From Laguncularia racemosa (taxonomy: Eukaryota; Streptophyta; Magnoliopsida; Myrtales; Combretaceae): a DNA stretch of 64,000 bases. Below, piece after piece: positions 60,201 through 64,000 of this stretch. The stretch is from the NCBI GenBank assembly GCA_037954665.1, contig JBBMOL010000023.1, positions 1,364,001 through 1,428,000 of the forward strand, in the 5' to 3' direction. How positions within the stretch are numbered: position 1 is the stretch's first letter; each line of letters opens with the position of its first letter. The notes below the pieces were generated by a model that made no database searches, was not told where the DNA came from, and saw nothing but the letters and a program-made list of their open reading frames with translations. Made by a program: the position numbers and the translations under genes.

Positions 60201-63200
60201 TATAACCTATTGCTTTCTTCCCCTTAGGCAATGTAGTGAGCTCCCATGTGTAATTAAGTTCAAGTGCATCTAGCTCCTTTTGCATGGCATCAACCCACTC
60301 TTGATGCTTACAAGCATTTGAATAAGAAGTGGGTTGATGAGCAGTTAACACATGTGCCAAAGATTGCATATAGTCTAAAGGTAAGTGCTTAAAGGTGTTA
60401 GAATCAGATAATGGATAAGGAAGAGTAGATGTGTTATGACTAAAAGATGCATTACCAGTGCAAACAGCATGAACATAATCATGTAACCAAGAAGGTGGCT
60501 GATGCTCTCAAGATGACCGACAAAGAGAAGGAACAGGAGAGGAGGGAACCAATGCTCTCTAGATGACCAACAAAGAGAAGGAACAAAATAGGAGGGAATA
60601 GTGGAATCAGTGTGTATGGAAGTGGAATCAGAAGGTTGAACATAAGAGCTGTAGTCATCTAACGAATCAGAGAAGGGAACATGCTGTCTAGATGTGACTT
60701 GCTGTCGAGGTACAGCAGATGACTCTTGTTGAAAAGAATGGAAAGGAAATTACTTTTTGAGGAATACAATATCACAACTGTAATGAATCTGTTTGGTACT
60801 AAGATTTATATACCTTGCATTCTTTTTGTCCATTCAAATAGCCAAGGAACACACATTTAATACTTCTAGGCTCAAATTTATCTTTAACAGGAGGGTGTTT
60901 GGCTGTATAGCAAAGGCATCCCATGACTTCTAAGTGTGTATAGCCTGGTGGTTTTCCAAAAAGAGCTTTATAGGGTGTTTTCCACTCCAAAGAAGACATT
61001 GGCATTCTATTGATAAGATATGTTGCTGTTAACACACAATCGTCCCAAAACTCTTTTGGTAGGTTTGCTTGAAGTCTAAGACCATGAGAAGTGTCTAATA
61101 GATGTCTATGTTTTTACTTTACCTGCCCATTTTGTTGTGGGGTTTATATCATGGTATGATGGTGCAAAATTCCAAGGCAATTGAATAAGGAAGAACATGC
61201 TTTTTGACACAAACTTCACAGCACTCACATTCTTGTTTCTCGTTCTTTCATTACTTCCTTTGGTTGCTTCACTTCTACTCGAGTAGAATGCCAACATCTC
61301 TGTTTCACTCGACAAAGAAGATGTTACTTGCCTTTGTTTCTCAATTTTTTTCACCAAATAGAAGGCTTTATTGGCACTAGGTAGAGGTATGCAGAAATTG
61401 GTGGCTTGGATCCAGGCAAATGAGTTGGGTTCAGATTGGACATTCGAGCAAGGGTTCGTCTTCTTCAAAACCCGGGTTTTCCCGGAGACCAATTTCGAGT
61501 TGTGTGCCACCATCATCCATGCTATTCACTACCAATGCCATGAGGGGTACCAGCATACTCTCTATCAGGAAACAAGATACTTCTACTAGAAGGGAATGCA
61601 TGGCCAGGTTAGGGAGATTGTGAGGGCATGCCGTACATGTCAATGTTATAAATCAGAGCACCTCTAACCAGTAGGTCTTCTTCAGCCGCTCCCCATTCCC
61701 AGCTAAGTTTGGTCTAATCTCTCCATGGATTTTGTAGACGGACTTTCAAACTCCCATGGAATTTCAGTCCTATGGGTGGTCGTGGATAGATTCTCCAAGT
61801 ACGCTCACTTCATCACCACGAGCCACCCCTACTCTCTGATTATGGTTGCCAGACTCTTTTTCGACACCATTGTATGGCTACATGGAGTGCTGGAGTCGAT
61901 TGTGAGTGACCAGGATGCCACCTTCACCAGCGCGTTTTGGAAAGAGCTATTCAGATTAAATGGCACGAAATTGTCATTCTCCTTAGCCTATCATCTCCAG
62001 AGCAATGGCCAAATAGAGGTGGTCAATGGATCCTTGGAAATATATTTGAGATGTTTCACCGGAGATCACCTAAAGAAGTGGGTCGAGTGGGTGACATGGG
62101 CAGAGTATTGCTACAACACCAGCTGCCACTCTTTGCTTAAAACCACTCCCTTCAACGTGGTATACTGTCGTGCTTCTAATATTCATTGAATTCTTCAAGG
62201 AATTAGAAGTTGCATGAGCGTTTTTATTTTCATCTGTTTAAAAATTTCTGTATCATGGCCTCTCTTCCCCCAACACCAAACCAAAACCACCCCCCCCAAA
62301 GAAAAAAGAAAAATCTGTATATATATATATGTATGTATGTATAAAGTAATTGAGGAAATTACTAATAAACCTCTAAACTTTGACCTCATAGTGGATATAT
62401 ACCTCTGACTTCCAAACCGTACTCTTAACATCCTTATAAATTGGTAATGTTAAAGGACATATGCCTTTTCTGTCCCCCCCACCCCCCCAAAAAAAGCACT
62501 AAGGTCAAAGTTTAAGGGGTTTTAAAATACAATTTGATAAATTTAGGGGTATACCCATACCGAGGTTAAATTTTAGGGTTTTAAAGTGCATTTTATAAAT
62601 TCATGGTATATCAGTACTGATGTCAAAGTTTAGGGGGTTATTTGCACTTTCCCCAAAGTAACTTTTTGTGTAGATTCATAATATAGTCCTCCTCGTGTAC
62701 TGTCTTGTTCACTGCAGAATTTATGCTCCTTTAAAAGTTTGGATTATCAATGCACAAAATGTACAGGGGAAGTTTGAATTACCTTTAGATCAAGCATGAT
62801 GTAGTTATAATGACAAAAGAAAGAATTGGATAATTTAATTGCAAGACCCAGATTTCCTAAGGTTCTAATTTTTAAGTGAAAAAGGACATAAATTTCTAAT
62901 GACAGATAGATCACTGGAAATCTTTGGTGGTTACTGATGTAATTGATGAATTGCTGTAATGATTTTTAGGCCAACCATCCATGAATGATGCAAATGGCTT
63001 AGATTGAGTATTTGGTGATTTGAAGTTGTTTTACCTAATTTGAATATTTTGGTAATTTGGAGTAGTTCTAGTCATTATTCTAACAACTTATGCTTTGACT
63101 AAGTGAAACTTGATATTTTATGCCTCAGCTTGTCATTGATCAAGTGCCATCACTGGATGTGAAGCGAATTTCATTATTTACTTTTCTCGGGCTGGTTTTA

Positions 63201-63928
63201 GTGGGTCCAACTCTGCACTTTTGGTATGCCTCAGATTGATATCTTTGCCTGTTGTAAAAGTTATACCCTTACAATAATCTTTTCTATAGAATACATGTAC
63301 ATGCATATATCATGCTATTTTTGATGGAATTGGAGTTTTTTCTTGAACCTATATATTACCAGATGTGTGAATTATATTCATCTCTTCAGTCTCTCTTTAG
63401 ATTTTCAGTTTTTTGGGTAAACTGTGGCTGTTGTTTGTTATTTAGTGCTACTGCACTGTGTTACTATTAAATATCAGTGGAATCCAGCATAGTACACTTT
63501 AAAAGAAACAATCAATGCAACTGATGGATGCCCAACCAGAAATTGCTTTTAAACATTGTCTAAATTTCAAACTGTATACTCCAATTGTAGTTTAGATTAT
63601 GAGCATCCCTGTCTTTGAGCTGATTTCTGGATATTTACACAGCTCCATATTCCTACAGGTACTTGTATCTGAGTAAGCTGGTAACTACCCCTGTTGCATC
63701 AGGTGCTTTTAAGCGTCTTATACTTGATCAGGTGATCCAGCACTATCGTTTATTTTGTTGGATTATGTGAATGCTACCTTTCACCAATTTTCCATTTGTA
63801 TCAGCTCTTTAATGCAATATATGATTTTATTACAGTTCATTTTCTCTCCCTTGTTCATTGGATTCTTCCTATCAACATTGGTTACCCTGGAAGGCAGGCC
63901 ATCACAAGTAGTACCCAAGCTCCAGCAG
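57209..63928 (+). CDS. Mpv17/PMP22-family membrane protein, chloroplast-type (3' incomplete)
   Basis: Five exons are visible: 57209-57606, 58931-59018, 63129-63223, 63659-63731 and 63836-63928. All junctions are GT-AG and in phase, and the gene runs off the window. The start is the first ATG of the frame; the sequence upstream is 5' UTR. The first ~130 residues are Ser-, Phe- and Arg-rich with a Gly-rich stretch (about 95-126), which suggests a plastid targeting region. From [19 protein letters not shown] on, the sequence follows the Mpv17/PMP22 family: [33 protein letters not shown], and [20 protein letters not shown]. The nearest Arabidopsis relative I can suggest is At5g19750. These proteins are small four-helix channel-like proteins of organelle membranes whose plant function is poorly known. 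Intron 2 (4.1 kb) is filled with transposon fragments. Confidence 0.87.
58080..58520. repeat. three direct copies of a ~70-bp repeat in intron 1
   Basis: A unit containing TTAAGTAATAAATATAATAG, then CACTATATCTACAA, TTTAAGCTTTT and TAGATTATATGGTT occurs three times (about 58145, 58318 and 58441). Between copies, TATGGTATCAAAACAGGGG resembles a decayed primer-binding-site region of a Copia element. Probably an old LTR-related piece. Confidence 0.5.
59190..59380 (-). repeat. Copia 3' LTR (partial) with polypurine tract
   Basis: On the minus strand a purine tract (59395-59381, GGGGGGAGAGGGGGG) is followed at once by TGTTTGGTGGGGATGTGAAG, the expected start of a 3' LTR. A TATA box (GTATAAATAC) follows near 59280-59270. 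The LTR runs to about 59190-59205; its exact end and the partner LTR were not identified. Confidence 0.6.
59381..61380 (-). mobile_element. Ty1/Copia pol fragment, degenerate
   Basis: Read on the minus strand, pieces appear in the Copia order. They are: gag-pre-integrase-like sequence (about 61380-61190); then, after an internal deletion, the later part of integrase (about 61180-60800: NKMGR near 61130, [40 protein letters not shown]); reverse transcriptase start (about 60369-60148: [32 protein letters not shown]); a late RT part (60051-59860: [17 protein letters not shown]); and RNase H (59951-59400: [29 protein letters not shown]). Frameshifts, stops and large deletions make it non-functional; most of the RT core is gone. 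It sits inside intron 2 of the Mpv17-like gene, in the opposite orientation. Confidence 0.85.
61390..62190 (+). mobile_element. Ty3/Gypsy integrase fragment
   Basis: Plus-strand relic of a Gypsy integrase. About 61530-61670 encodes the degenerate zinc-binding region ([10 protein letters not shown] ... [18 protein letters not shown]). 61725-62189 is one open stretch of 154 codons with the catalytic core: [24 protein letters not shown] (first Asp region), [18 protein letters not shown] (second Asp), [20 protein letters not shown] and [11 protein letters not shown], where the third catalytic Glu is kept. Frames change and a stop occurs between the two parts. The RT and chromodomain are absent. 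It abuts the Copia fragment and has opposite orientation to it, but the same orientation as the host gene. Confidence 0.85.
62352..62654. mobile_element. 303-bp MITE with 9-bp target duplication (Mutator-like)
   Basis: The ends form an inverted repeat of about 33 bp: left GAGGAAATTACTAATAAACC..., right reversed GGGGAAAGTGCAAATAACCC..., both continuing CTAAACTTTGAC. Flanking them are AAAGTAATT (62343-62351) and AAAGTAACT (62655-62663), a 9-bp duplication with one mismatch. A 9-bp duplication is the size produced by Mutator-like transposases. It has no coding capacity and lies in intron 2 of the Mpv17-like gene. Confidence 0.78.
62664..63128 (+). other. rest of intron 2 of the Mpv17-like gene
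   Basis: Ordinary AT-rich intron ending in TGCCTCAG before exon 3. No inserted element was recognised here. Confidence 0.6.
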
Positions 63929-64000
63929 GTATTGAAAAAACATGTGTGTCTTTTTGCTTAGCAAACTTAGGCATGATTCATGTGGAGGATTGTAGGGTGT

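Overview
This window reads as nuclear DNA of a flowering plant, most likely a core eudicot. It is AT-rich, its genes are split by GT-AG introns, and its gene families are plant-specific: a plastid-specific ribosomal protein, a plant GH51 arabinofuranosidase, a DHHC S-acyltransferase, plant ALADIN and a chloroplast-type Mpv17/PMP22 protein. The spaces between genes hold decayed plant transposons. I see no bacterial, organellar or viral genome structure. I cannot name the species.

Layout. 1-6.7 kb is repeats: a tRNA-like SINE head, an LTR-like relic with a TATA box, a broken MULE transposase (+), a broken plant-mobile-domain (PMD) gene (-), and an AT-rich tandem repeat. 6978-8934 (+) is plastid ribosomal protein PSRP5, two exons. 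9908-19218 (-) is a 17-exon GH51 alpha-L-arabinofuranosidase in which the residue aligned with the catalytic acid/base Glu is Gln. 20-28 kb is AT-rich intergenic sequence without a recognised gene. 28505-32512 (+) is a five-exon DHHC protein S-acyltransferase. 33399-39394 (-) is the nucleoporin ALADIN, 14 exons, with one apparent U12-type AT-AC intron. 39.4-57 kb is a gene-poor stretch with several MITE-like elements, two related ~1.17-kb inverted-repeat elements, an LTR-like remnant and a broken PIF/Harbinger transposase plus Myb/SANT-like ORF. 57209 to the window end (+) is an Mpv17/PMP22-family gene, incomplete at its 3' end. Its 4.1-kb second intron contains Copia and Gypsy fragments and a MITE with a 9-bp target duplication.

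Gene order. PSRP5, a PAT and ALADIN are also neighbours in Arabidopsis (At3g56910, At3g56920/30 and At3g56900, from memory), so 7-39 kb looks like a conserved eudicot block with an arabinofuranosidase gene lying inside it. The genes do not form one pathway: plastid translation, cell-wall arabinan trimming, membrane protein palmitoylation, nuclear pore, and an organelle membrane protein. All five gene models keep frame across every junction I placed by eye; splice sites come from sequence and family resemblance, not transcripts. No undescribed multi-gene system was found. The most unusual points are the Glu-to-Gln change, the AT-AC intron, the MULE/PMD pair and the MITE pair with unrelated interiors.
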